Shown: positions 55,701 through 64,000 of the stretch, one piece after another
Numbering within the stretch: the stretch's first letter is position 1
Layout: each line of letters opens with the position of its first letter
DNA from: Ascaphus truei
Lineage: Eukaryota > Chordata > Amphibia > Anura > Ascaphidae
Direction of reading: 5' to 3'
DNA: 64,000 bases
Assembly: GCA_036426205.1 (NCBI GenBank)
Contig: CM071568.1
Location: forward strand, 124,010,224-124,074,223
The notes under the pieces: model-generated
Database searches by the model: none
The model's input: only the letters and a program-made list of their open reading frames with translations
Told to the model about the DNA's origin: nothing
Program-made: the position numbers and the translations under genes

Positions 55701-58700
55701 AGGTAGTGGTAGAGGCAGCTTATAATAAAGTTTCAGCGATGGAAAGAGCAGAACTGATTCAATATAAAGAAAGAAAGGTAAAAAGAACGGAGAAGAGGGA
55801 AAAATATCTATACCATTCATGTCACAATATAACAGTAGTGCATCACAAATAAGAAGGATAATAGAAAAACATTGGGAGATCCTGCATAAAGATCCAATCT
55901 TGCATCAGATTTTACCAGAAGTCACAAGTTATATTTACAATGGCACCCAACCTAAAACAAAAAGTGGCTCAGAGTTGCCTTAAAAAAAGAAATATCAAGG
56001 AGAAATAATATAACGCTGGGTTTCTACGAGTGTTTAGGTTGCAAAGGGTGTAAACTACACACAAACTGAACTAAATCTTTCAAAAATGTACAATCTGAAA
56101 TGACGAATGAAATCTTTGAAATTGAAGATCTAAAAGATTGTAATTCAGATCACATAATCTACGTGTTGCAGTGTCCCTGCAATAAACAATATGTAGGTTG
56201 CACCACACGGACGTTGAAGATCAGGATAGCTGAGCACATCACCAATATTGAAAAAGGTTTCATTCAACATAGCGCGTCCAAGCACTTTAAAGAATATCAC
56301 TCCCACGACCCCAAAGGATTAAAATTCATAGGGATTGACAAAATAAAATCCAAATGGAGAGGGAACAAAATTATTCACATTTCAAGGCAAGAAACTTATT
56401 GGATATATGGTTTTGAAAACACTTATTCCTTAAGGTCTAAATATTAATATTGATCAGGGGTCTTTCCTAATATCCTAATATATAGTGATTGGATTCTCAG
56501 ACTGTTGTCATTATTGTAAGTGTACTGTTTAAGATGATCAGAGATAACCACTGTTAAGAATTGCTTGCTGTCATGTTCTTGTGTTCATAATCTCTTAAAA
56601 CATTATATGCTGAATTCTCCGATTGCTATCGTTGTGAATGTACTGTTAAGTAATTTCAAAGAGATCTGTTATAGTGAAGTGTGTTATTACCATGTTCTTG
56701 TGTCTTTAATTACACAAAATACCATTTTGTATTGATATGTGTGATGAGCCATTACATCATTAGTCCTTGATGCACCAAGGAGTAATCCAACTAGATTATA
56801 TTTAGACATGTTTCTAGCTATATACTGTAATAGGGATCACACACAACCTCTGCAGATAGAATACCTGACACTAGTTACACTATAAGTCATACTGTGGTTA
56901 AACGGGTAAATTATTTACCATACCTAAAATTAACCCTTTTACAGTGAGTCTAACCACTGAATAATGTGTATTATTATTTATATCACCTGTATGTTTATTT
57001 TAACAAACGTATTAAAAGTTGTACCTTTTAACTAACCAACTTAACGAATCCAAACTGTGAGGGCAAGACCGTCACATAGGTCCTGCTAAGCAGTACCTTG
57101 CTGCTCCAGTACACAGCTCTTCATTACTCTCTTATATCTGTGGTGCACCAAGCATAGGTGAGCAAACTTTTTATGACGAGCCCCCCTTTTCATCCATGAA
57201 ATTTCTCGGGCCCCCCTGCCTGATGAAATCAAAATCACATGACGTCAGCGCACGTGAGCTGGTTCAGCCAATGAGGGCGAACCAGCTTTGTGATGCGTCC
57301 GCCACGTGTCTACAATCTCCTGCAGCCAAGTTCACAAATCGCTTGGGCTGCAGGCAGTATACTAGTATTGGATCACTGTATTGTTTGCTGGCATCTGGAA
57401 ATATGTTTTTTTTCTGGTGCACACAGGCAATCCATTTGAGGGGGCATCCATCCACCTCTTTGCTACCTCCCTTCCCTCTCATCCCCCCCCCCCCTTTTCC
57501 CCTCCCTTTTTCTTTTTTTTTCCTTCTCCATTTGCCTTCCCCAGTGTCATCCATTCCTATACTCAGTTTTATGTATATTTATTTATTCCCGTTTTAAATG
57601 TTGCCAAGGGATCAGGGAACCCCTTAACCAAACTCAAGGGGGTAATGAGATCTCCTGCTGTCAATACTCCAATAATGACCCCCCTGACCCAAAGAATAAC
57701 CCTCAGCCCCCAAAACATATCCTCCACGCCCCTCAATTCGCCATCTCTACTGACCTTCATCCCTCCAGCAATTCTTCTCACCTCCCCCCAGTGTCTCTCT
57801 CACCCCCCAGTGTCTCTCTCTCATTTCCCAGTTGTCTCTCTCTCTCACCTTTCCCCAGTCTCTCTCTCCTCCCCCAGTGTCTCTTCATCCTCCCATTCTA
57901 TCTTCACCTCCCCCAGTGGCTCTCTCTCTCACATTCCCCCAGTCTTCTCTCTCTCACTCCCCCAGTGTCTCTCTCTTACCTTCCCAGTGTTCTCTCTCTC
58001 ACCATTCCCCCAGTGTCTTCTATCTCCTTCCCCTTTGTTCTCTTCTTCTACCTTCCCAGTGTCTCTCTCTCACCTTTTCCCAGAGTCTCTCTCTCACCTT
58101 TCCCCAGTGTCTCTCTCACACCTTTCCCCAGTGACTCTCTCTCCCCTTTCCCCAGTGACTCTCTCTCACCTTTCCCCAGTGACTCTCTCTCAACTTTCCC
58201 CAGTGACTCTCTCACCTTTCCCCAGTGTCTCTCTCACACCTTTCCCCAGTGTCTCTCTCTCACCTTTCCCCAGTGTCTCTCTCTCACCTTTCCCCAGTGT
58301 CTCTCTCACACCTTTCCCCAGTGTCTCTACTCCTCCCTTCCCCAGGGCCTCTCTACTCCTGTTCTCTACTCAGCTCTGACTCCAGTGCCTCTCTCACCTT
58401 TCCCCAGTTGTTCTACACCTTTCCCCAGTGTCTCTCTCTCACCTTCACCAGGTGTCTCTCTCACCTTCCCCAGTGTCTCTCCACCTTCCCGGTATCCTCC
58501 TCCCCCCAATATGTCTCCCACCTTTCCATGTCTCTCTTCCCCCTCCCCGCTATGTCTCTCACCTCTCCAGTGCTATCTCCCCCTCACCCAATATGTCTCC
58601 CACCTCTCCATGCTCTCTCTCTCCCCTCATATCCCACCTCTCCATGTCTCTCCCCCCTCAATGTCTCCCACTCTCCACGTCCCCACAACACCACACACAC

Positions 58701-61700
58701 ACACACACACACACACACCACACACACACACACACACACCCCAGATTCAGCAAGTCAAAGCCTGTGCAGCCTAAGCTGTGCAGCACAGCGCCACCTAAAG
58801 GCTGCAGAAGAAATTGCAGCTAGACGGCTTTTCTCTCTGCTTCTCTGCAAAATTACCCCAGCTGCCTGCACCCCCCCTAAACAATCTTGCTTGCCCCCCA
58901 GTTTGCACACCTCTGAACTAAGGGATTTCTTTCTTCTCTGTACCCCGGTGTAGTTCTGTCTGCACATCCACTATCTCCCAGGTAGCACACAGATCTCTGT
59001 ATTACGGGTTAGAGCGAGGTTTTTCTCTAATTATACGCTCCTGTGATCGATCGGCAAAGATTCGGCTCGTGTTCACTAAATGGCTGCAGAGGAGTGTATT
59101 TTGCAGTCAGTGGAATGCATTTGCATATTAATAATGACAAAGTTCTGTGGGGAAGATCATGTGACCAGGCAGTCACTAGATACAATTAACCTCTGCACTG
59201 CAAAAAAGAGGGGGCAGGGCTCAAAAATGGGTTTGGCAGAGCCTGTTTCAGAAGAGGAAGGGTGTGACTTTGTAAATGGCTGCTATAGAAACAAAAAGGT
59301 TTGTTACATTAAAAATGTCAGAGTTTTTAAAAAAAATTTAAATAGATACTACAAGTATTTTCTCATAGTACAGAAACGATTTATAAAATAAAAAAAACAA
59401 CATGTAGGATATTGCTTGGTCTGCAGCTTTAAACACTAGATCAGTGGTCCTCAACCTTTTTGTGATTAATGAACCTTATAATTAGATTGTGAAATTCTGC
59501 GGAACCCCAACCCTCTCTAATAGCGCGTCTGAAATCAGATGCATTGTAAGGAACCCCAACCTCTCTAATAGCGCGTCTGAAATCAGATGCATTGTAAGGA
59601 ACCCCAACCCTCTCTAATAGCGTCTGAAATCAGATGCATTGTAAGGAACCCCAACCCTCTCTAATAGCGCGTCTGAGATCAGATGCATTGTAAATTCTTC
59701 TGTATTTGGCACAATTTTCAGCTGACTTGAAACATGCACAGAACCCTTGAGGGATGTCCAGGCAACCCAAGTACGCCTAGGAATCGCAATTGAAAAACAC
59801 AATACTAGATACTCACGTGATGTTCATATCCACACTGACTCCTGGAGCCCCTCTCTCCGTATGAATAAGGGCAGCTGTGGACACAATATCCACCAGGGTT
59901 GCAGTCAACCCTCCATGTAATGTGCCTGCTCGATTCGCATGCTCTTCCTCAACTTTCATCTCGCAAACGACCTTCCCAGGATTTGCAGACACGAGGTCCA
60001 ACTAAGGAAAATGCAAACATCCTCTATCACGTGTACAGTGCAGATTCTGATCTTGTATGCTAACTTTGTTTTATTAAACCCTTTCCCTTCGTATTACTGC
60101 TGCATTTATTTTTGCCAATTACTCAACCTTTTTGAAAGTTGATTCTAAGAAACAACCTGATAGCACAACAAATAGAACAGACATTGGTTTTCCTGTGCTC
60201 AAAATATTTAATCCGTGATGTGGATTTAGCAGCTGTAGACTGTTTAAAAACTTCCTTACAGCAAATAGAGATTGCTATATTGTCATTTGCTAGCGCATTA
60301 AAATATTAAAACGATTGGTTGCTTAGGGGAAGAACTGAAAGTGTGGTGGCTTTAAATGGTTGCTAATGCCAAATATTTTTTTTTTAAAATGCAGTATTAT
60401 TTAATCCTACACAATTGATATGTAAAAAAATAAACCAAATGATTTTTAATTAAATGCTGCTTTAAAAAAAAAAAAGTTCACAGCCACATAATGCATCCAA
60501 AGAAAGCGAGAGTGCATACAACTTTTAAGTTTCCCTTTTCATTATAAATCGACGTCATTGTGAAATTCCCCATTTGATGTATATATTGTGTTATGCTGGG
60601 ATATAGTAATGGTCACGTCTGTAAACCGCTTTATAAATCTCTGTTATTCTTGCATCAATCTCCCCCTTATTTGTAAGCCCGATTTAGCTCCTAACCAAGA
60701 CCTGCCAGTGTTTTCTGTTGAGTATCTTTCGGAAGCAAGGCTTTTAAATAATGAATGTCCTTTGCCGCATGTGACTTATCATGAAGGAAAGAAATATGCA
60801 TCTTATAATGTCATCAACTCTCTAGGCATGACATAACAGATAGGATATCTTCTTGTTATACACTCTTTGACAGAGTGTACACTGTCTAAACTACACCAGA
60901 ATGGTCAGAATGATTTTAAAACCATCTTTCTTTCTTAGATGCAGTACCTCTGCACCACCACTAAAATCTCGGCAAACAAGCGTCCTATGGCTACCATGGT
61001 AACCACCGGGTATAAAGGGGCCGCAAGGGACGCAGACACGCCCACCCCGGAAGAAGTCGCAAGCAGCGACGAAACATGCTGCATGTCGGGTCTTTGCCGA
61101 CACACTACTACTTATGTATTACCTAACAGTACTGCTTTAACCTTTAGTGCTTCTCATGGCATCTTTACTTGATATTTAGATCGTGCACTCCTTGATACAC
61201 CCACTTAAAGAGGTGTCCTGCACTGATACTACTTTGACAGTGCTCCCTGTGCTCACACACAAACTATATATAACATATGCGAGCTGGCAATGATTCCCTC
61301 GGTTACAAAGGGTGTCAGAGATCAATATTAGCACACAAACAGGGTGCATGGTGACACTTCGATCCATATCAGAACTGTAGCAGAGACAGGATGCACGTAT
61401 ACCTGTATAAGACCACATCTCTGTATGGTGATTTGACCTAATAGAATCATGATACTTACACCAGCTGGACCTTCCATCTGATATACAGGGTGACTCTACA
61501 ATTACTATAAGAAAAAACCTGTCCCGTTTTTCAATGCCAAATTCTTCTAACGTGCCCTATCAGCGCAAGGCATTACCTTAGCTGCACCGGAACATTGCGA
61601 CACATGCGCAGTAAGAGAGTCTCTTACCCATAAGCACAACAGTGCTAGGCTATCTGTCTTTCAGTTCTGGAGATATACAGCTACCACTCTCTTATGAACT

Positions 61701-63022
61701 CTAGAGATACCTATACTCAAAGCAGGGTATAGCAATTATAATTCACCTACCTAGCCTCACATACGCATGAATCTCATCTGCCCTCACGATTTTTCCGACA
61801 ACATCCACGTGACACACGCGCAGTAGGATTCTCTCACCACACGAGACAGCACGGCTGAGAACTATATGCTCAGCCCAGACATAGGTAGTCACTTTGGTGC
61901 TGTTTAGCTGTGGATTTTAGCCTTTGCATATCAGCACATTACATCAGTGCAGGCAGCTACCATACAATCAAGATTTGGCTGAATATCAGTAAACATTTGT
62001 ATGCATTGATCTTTAACACTCTGTCTCAAAAACTTCCTATTTTGAGCCATTTGACATGAGATCACTATCCCACACTGGCACCGACTAGGGATACCCAGTA
62101 GTAGTATAGACTTATCCAGTCTATTTTTATCCAAGTGAATTACACCACACAACATTGTAAAAAATTTAATAAACTTTTTTTTTTTTTTTTTTTTTTTTTT
62201 CTTGTGCTTTGTACATATTCATTCACCCCTGACCATAGTATATTATAAGGGTCTGCTGTGCGCCAATATAAGGGACCCTTTGTACCTGTCTCAGGTACAC
62301 TCCCCCATCTCTATGCTGGGATATAGTAATGGTCACGTCTGTAAACCGCTTTATAAATCTCTGTTATTCTTGCATCAATCTCCCCCTTATTTGTAAGCCC
62401 GATTTAGCTCCTAACCAAAGACCTGCCAGTGTTTTCTGTTATGATCTTTGGAGCAAGGCTTTTAAATAATGAATGTCCTTTGCCGCATGTGACTTATCAT
62501 GAAGGAAAGAAATATGCATCTTATAATGTCATCAACTCTCTAGGCATGAGTGCCAAGTGTCCTGCCTATTTTGCAAGGGGGGAGGGGGGGGCATTGCGGG
62601 AAAGTTGAGGCGCACTTCAAAGTCATATTTTTTTGTCTGCTCAAGCGGCAAGCTCGGTGAACGTGCGTGCCCGCACACAGGTACGCGCGCACCGCGTGAG
62701 CGGGGACTTCCAAATAAAGACTGCAATAAGTTAATGCGGCAAGCGCCGAGCGCACAGCACGCTCAGCACCAATGGGGACGCAGCCCAATATTAAACATGA
62801 ACTGAAGCCGAATATATTAGGTTTTTAGCCAAGTACCCGGAAATGACAAGGAAAATGACAAGTTTGGCTAAGACTAGGAGCCTAATCCAGGCACCGTGTT
62901 ATCTGTCTGAGGATCAGGTTACTGCCATCACTTGGTACCTTGCTCAAGACCCGATCGAATCCCGGGCCATCGCTTAACGCCTTCATCAGCACCCGCAGAG
63001 TGCTTGCAGACAGGGAAGCCAT
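49636..63022 (-). CDS. ACOT13: ACOT13 (THEM2) orthologue, three coding exons
   Basis: Coding parts on the minus strand are 62,939-63,022, 59,817-60,001 and 49,636-49,792, making 84+185+157 = 426 bases (141 residues plus stop). Human ACOT13 has 140 residues and the same exon borders as I recall them. The protein is a hotdog-fold acyl-CoA thioesterase that hydrolyses medium- and long-chain acyl-CoAs. It is associated with mitochondria and cytosol and acts as a tetramer. Residues matching the human catalytic N50, G57 and D65 are all kept (N51, G58, D66 here, within EEEHANRAG, TLHGGLTATLVD). The C-terminus is IAQGRHTKHLGN. It is convergent with C6orf62 and head-to-head with TDP2. Intron 2 is about 10 kb and repeat-filled. 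Confidence 0.96.
49900..50480. other. Harbinger-type repeat scraps in ACOT13 intron 2
   Basis: Phrases such as AGCTTCGAGGACCCCTGCTTCCAGAGATAC and its inverse-like partner near 50,225 resemble parts of the Harbinger elements at 44.4 and 48.4 kb. It also holds a G13-like run near 50,360. No gene. Confidence 0.45.
50659..50887. mobile_element. Short PLE-type insertion with inverted end, 14-bp target duplication
   Basis: Flanked by GCTAATAAAATGGA at 50,645-50,658 and 50,888-50,901. The segment around CAGGCACACGGACGTAAGC (50,673-50,691) recurs inverted at about 50,750-50,772. The tail has ACCGGCAGC and resembles, loosely, the tails at 5.5 and 24.1 kb. Confidence 0.65.
51109..51416. mobile_element. 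Harbinger MITE with TAA duplication
   Basis: Left GGCGCGCTTAAAGTCCTGGC and right GCGACGG-type/TTATAAGCGCAGCC ends are inverted copies, flanked by TAA (51,106-51,108; 51,417-51,419). It is GC-rich with many CGTCG motifs. It interrupts the CR1 fragment. Confidence 0.75.
51571..53936. other. ACOT13 intron 2, no gene or assignable repeat
   Basis: AT-rich sequence with an A-rich C-interrupted tract at 51,745-51,930. A stretch at 52,100-52,560 has the look of a PLE terminal repeat on the minus strand, but no firm motif. Open frames are short. Confidence 0.4.
54860..55198 (+). pseudogene. PLE reverse transcriptase fragment
   Basis: RGTAMGTRFAPNYANIFMCMWE is the PLE palm block before the catalytic box. 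HRYIDNILFIW is the YxDD box with the second aspartate changed to asparagine. VEFLDLLIYVE follows before the hAT insertion. The altered box alone would inactivate it. Confidence 0.85.
55199..55458. mobile_element. Non-autonomous hAT element, copy 4
   Basis: Begins CAGGGTGCGCAAAG, ends GCGCCCCCCCCTG, and contains the GTCAAATGACATCAC and CCATGGCGACGCATC blocks shared with copies 1-3. The 8-bp duplication cannot be read clearly. It interrupts the PLE RT frame at codons for IYVE. Confidence 0.75.
56100..56447 (+). pseudogene. PLE GIY-YIG endonuclease domain
   Basis: HIIYVLQCPCNKQYVGCTTRTLKIRIAEH carries the GIY-YIG start (IYV...YVG) and the following arginine. It is preceded by a cysteine cluster near 56,020-56,070 as in PLE linkers. 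The reading frame of 115 codons is open to its stop, but upstream frames are broken. Confidence 0.85.
56461..57152. other. ACOT13 intron 2, no gene seen
   Basis: AT-rich; two loose copies of a TGTACTGTTTAAG...CATGTTCTTGTGT phrase (about 56,520 and 56,640) suggest a small tandem duplication or PLE tail. Confidence 0.4.
57784..58500. repeat. CT-rich minisatellite (CACCTTTCCCCAGTGTCTCT unit)
   Basis: Dozens of variants of a 20-25-base unit, most regular at 58,060-58,330. It yields open frames in all three plus frames, none real. Confidence 0.9.
58684..58740. repeat. (CA)n microsatellite
   Basis: CA run with a few interruptions, at the end of the minisatellite. Confidence 0.9.
59442..59802. mobile_element. 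hAT (Charlie-like) element abutting ACOT13 exon 2
   Basis: Begins CAGTGGTCCTCAACC, the classic hAT-Charlie end, and ends TTGAAAAACACAA. The 8-bp duplication is CACTAGAT (59,434-59,441) and TACTAGAT (59,803-59,810). The right duplication touches the exon 2 splice donor (59,811-59,816). It contains a four-copy tandem repeat. Confidence 0.7.
59501..59693. repeat. Tandem repeat, four ~48-base units
   Basis: Unit GGAACCCCAACCCTCTCTAA + TAGCGCGTCTGAAATCAGAT + GCATTGTAA, copied four times with few changes, inside the hAT element. Confidence 0.9.
59817..60001 (-). CDS. ACOT13: ACOT13 coding exon 2
   Basis: Acceptor TTTCCTTAG then TTGGACCTCGTG (LDLVSANPGKV...). It carries the hotdog catalytic residues (N51, G58, D66) and ends ...VSVDMNI plus two bases of a split threonine codon. 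The donor is GTGAGT at 59,811-59,816. Confidence 0.96.
60592..60831. repeat. Direct repeat, copy 1 (240 bp), ACOT13 intron 1
   Basis: From TATGCTGGGATATAG to CTCTAGGCATGA. It recurs at 62,312-62,549 with a few substitutions and small indels (for example GAGTATCTTTCGGAAGC versus ATGATCTTTGGAGC). It encodes nothing. Confidence 0.9.
61044..61091 (+). ncRNA. Candidate hammerhead ribozyme, best-paired copy
   Basis: ACCC (61,044-61,047) pairs with GGGT (61,088-61,091). The core CGGAAGA has G in place of the conserved U4. After an extra A, stem II GTCGC/GCGAC has five perfect pairs around AAGCA. GAA follows, then stem III ACATG/CATGT with loop CTG and C as the cleavage base (GUC). Every helix is present. 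The U4 change may lower or abolish cleavage. Confidence 0.55.
62168..62200. repeat. Poly(T) run
   Basis: T-run with almost no interruption, after AATTTAATAAAC. On the minus strand it is a poly(A) tail-like tract. Confidence 0.95.
62312..62549. repeat. Direct repeat, copy 2 (238 bp), ACOT13 intron 1
   Basis: Matches 60,592-60,831. Beyond it the sequence (GTGCCAAGTGTCCTGCC) differs from that beyond copy 1. Confidence 0.9.
62939..63022 (-). CDS. ACOT13: ACOT13 coding exon 1
   Basis: ATG at 63,022-63,020 in the context GGAGCCATGG, a strong Kozak match. It has 28 codons beginning MASLSASTLRVLMKAL and ending FDRVLSK, with donor GTACCAAG. This is the N-terminal helix of the thioesterase. Confidence 0.94.
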
Positions 63023-63202
63023 GGCTCCTTGTACCTCCTTTGTGAGGTTACAACACACCAATATTAAAATCCAACAATAATTATCCTACTGATCCAATGG
63101 GCAGGTCACCGAGAGACAGAGGGCAAACAGAGGCGCCCTTGGAAAGCTCTACTAGTGTCACCAGAGTCTTCCAGAACAGGTAGGAGTCACACTGACTCGC
63201 AC

Positions 63203-63226
63203 AACTATTATGACGTCATAATAGTT
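63203..63226. promoter_or_regulatory. 24-bp perfect palindrome with full CRE
   Basis: AACTATTATGAC followed by its exact reverse complement. The centre is TGACGTCA at 63,211-63,218, the consensus CREB/ATF site. It lies about 180 bases upstream of the ACOT13 start codon. Confidence 0.8.
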
Positions 63227-63656
63227 CTTGACCAATCCGGAACGAGGGCTTGGAACGCAGGCTTGAGGCGCAAGCGTACATCTTTGATAGTGGCACTTTA
63301 TCTCGGTCTGTTGTAAATCGCACTGGGAATAGAACATATATAGGGGCAGCAGCTCCACTCTCCTAACGGCGGCTTCAGGCTTCCGAGCTATAAGGGCTTG
63401 TAATTGATTATATTAGAAAAAATTGTCATAACTATAATGGCTGTCGCGGTCATTGTATTTGGTAAGCTTTCTGTCTGCCGTATTGCTTGCGACTTGACCT
63501 TTACCCTCTGTGACGTCCTGCGTTCTCCACTTGGAATTCCGTTTGTAGCTGCCAATCAGAAGAGGCTAAGGTGGGCGGCGTGCGGTGATTGGCTGCTTTA
63601 TATCTCTGTTTGCTCCCGCTTCTCGTGTCGAGGTGTATCACTGGCGGAGGCGGCGG

Positions 63657-63790
63657 TAGGGACGCGTGGGGCGGGGTAGGGACGCGTGGGGCGGGGTAGG
63701 GACGCGTGGGGCGGGGGGGCGCCTCCCCGTGTGCGCCTCCCCGTGTGCGCCTCCCCGTGTGTGCCTGCGCCTCCCCGTGTGTGCCTGTGT
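63657..63790. repeat. Tandem GC-box array and CTCCCCGTGT array
   Basis: Three exact 20-base copies of TAGGGACGCGTGGGGCGGGG (63,657-63,716), each with a GGGGCGGG Sp1-type box. They are followed by about four copies of GCGCCTCCCCGTGT (63,719-63,790). They lie directly upstream of, or within, the TDP2 leader. Confidence 0.9.
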
Positions 63791-63840
63791 TGGAGTGCAA
63801 GTTATTTACTCTCAGCTGTGAAACAGGCCCAGCAAGTGAC

Positions 63841-63981
63841 ATGGAAGGGACAGTGCGGCCGGGGGAGGACGATGCGGGGATTAGTGAGAGGCAGCAGCAG
63901 TGCATTGAGTTTGCCAGCATCGCGGGCTGTGACCCGGCACAAGCTCAGTGCTTCTTGGCTGAAAATGACTGGGAGATGGAA
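63841..63981 (+). CDS. TDP2: TDP2 first coding exon (gene continues beyond the window)
   Basis: ATG at 63,841 (context GTGACATGG). There are 47 codons ending AQCFLAENDWEME, then donor GTATGG at 63,982. The C-terminal half (IEFASIAGCDP...AENDWEME) matches the UBA-like segment at the start of human TDP2 (VEFASVASCDAAVAQCFLAENDWEME). TDP2 is the 5'-tyrosyl-DNA phosphodiesterase that removes trapped topoisomerase II from DNA ends. The UBA domain binds ubiquitin; the Mg-dependent catalytic domain is in later exons. The N-terminal 20 residues differ from human and lack its basic run. Confidence 0.93.
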
Positions 63982-64000
63982 GTATGGACATGTCTCTTAT

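Larger units (their letters stand above)
54290..56460 (+). mobile_element. Second Penelope-like element (decayed), plus strand
   Basis: Order of PLE parts: N-terminal scraps from about 54,330, a C17-like run at 54,565-54,582, then RT at 54,860-55,198. A hAT insertion follows at 55,199-55,458, with linker scraps after it, and a GIY-YIG domain at 56,100-56,447. It differs in sequence from the PLE at 26.7-44.1 kb, so at least two PLE lineages are present. 53,937-54,290 precedes it and may be a terminal region. Confidence 0.8.
57153..58915. mobile_element. hAT-like element carrying a large minisatellite
   Basis: Left CATAGGTGAGCAAACT and right AGTTTGCACACCTCTG are inverted copies (14 of 16). The ends resemble hAT termini (CAGRGGTGxGCAAACT). 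The 8-bp duplication is not convincing. Most of the interior is a CT-rich minisatellite and a CA tract. Long open frames inside are serine/proline/leucine artefacts. Confidence 0.55.
60832..62311 (+). mobile_element. PLE-like insertion between direct repeats
   Basis: About 1.5 kb lying between the two copies of the 240-bp repeat. It contains a well-formed hammerhead-like motif at 61,044-61,091 and a T-run at 62,168-62,200. A tail (ATAAGGGTCTGCTGTGCGCC, TATAAGGGACCC) resembles the 5.4-kb PLE insertion (CAGTGCGCCGTATATAAGGG). No RT is present. Confidence 0.55.
63023..63840. promoter_or_regulatory. ACOT13/TDP2 bidirectional promoter interval
   Basis: 818 bases separate the two start codons. Elements seen: CCAAT at 63,552-63,556, ATTGG at 63,588-63,592, GGGCGG between them and ACCAAT near 63,231-63,235. 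There is also a CRE palindrome at 63,203-63,226 and tandem GC boxes at 63,657-63,716. CpG density is high from about 63,500. The human genes are also head-to-head. Confidence 0.75.

Noticed and set aside
57381..58953. Open frames of 242-332 codons with SLSHLSPV-type repeats
   Set aside because: Direct translation of the CT minisatellite in three frames.

Overview
The window is a piece of a vertebrate chromosome, most likely from an amphibian (frog-like). Three spliced genes lie in the order C6orf62 (+), ACOT13 (-), TDP2 (+). This matches the human 6p22 neighbourhood C6orf62-ACOT13-TDP2 in relative order and orientation. The repeat content fits an amphibian: Penelope-like elements (PLEs), Harbinger, hAT, pogo/Tigger and Merlin DNA transposons, L1/Tx1-type and CR1-type LINEs, and a gammaretrovirus-like endogenous retrovirus. 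The species itself cannot be named from the sequence.

Layout. 1-8.6 kb is repeat-rich flank: a fold-back element, minisatellites, PLE fragments with ribozyme-like motifs, pogo and hAT MITEs, and a Merlin transposase remnant. 8.6-10.4 kb is a GC-rich promoter and leader region. 10,489-15,084 holds all five coding exons of C6orf62 (229 codons, every splice site visible). 15-21.4 kb is the 3' UTR and then repeats, including a fold-back element with 139-bp arms. 21.4-46.7 kb is a deeply nested repeat cluster. It is an L1/Tx1-type LINE on the minus strand, split by a 17.4-kb insertion. That insertion is a PLE with a 14-bp target duplication, itself split by a 13.2-kb endogenous retrovirus with a 5-bp duplication (AATGC). 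The retrovirus is in turn hit by a 5'-truncated LINE in gag and by a near-complete Tigger transposon in pol. 46.7-49.6 kb is more MITE sequence.

49,636-63,022 is ACOT13 on the minus strand, with all three coding exons (141 codons). Its 10-kb second intron is filled with CR1, PLE, Harbinger and hAT sequence. One hAT element starts 6 bp inside intron 2, and a Harbinger-like element starts 10 bp after the stop codon. 63.0-63.84 kb is the shared ACOT13/TDP2 promoter interval, with CCAAT boxes, a perfect 24-bp palindrome centred on a CRE, and tandem GC boxes. 63,841-63,981 is the first coding exon of TDP2; the rest of that gene lies beyond the window.

Most interesting signals: (1) several hammerhead-ribozyme-like folds tied to PLE sequence; (2) four PLE insertions that each carry a target duplication of 14 (once 15) bp, three of them with inverted ends; (3) a 510-codon uninterrupted env reading frame in a provirus whose gag and pol are broken; (4) transposons sitting exactly at ACOT13 exon borders; (5) a 240-bp direct repeat around a ribozyme-bearing insertion in ACOT13 intron 1.
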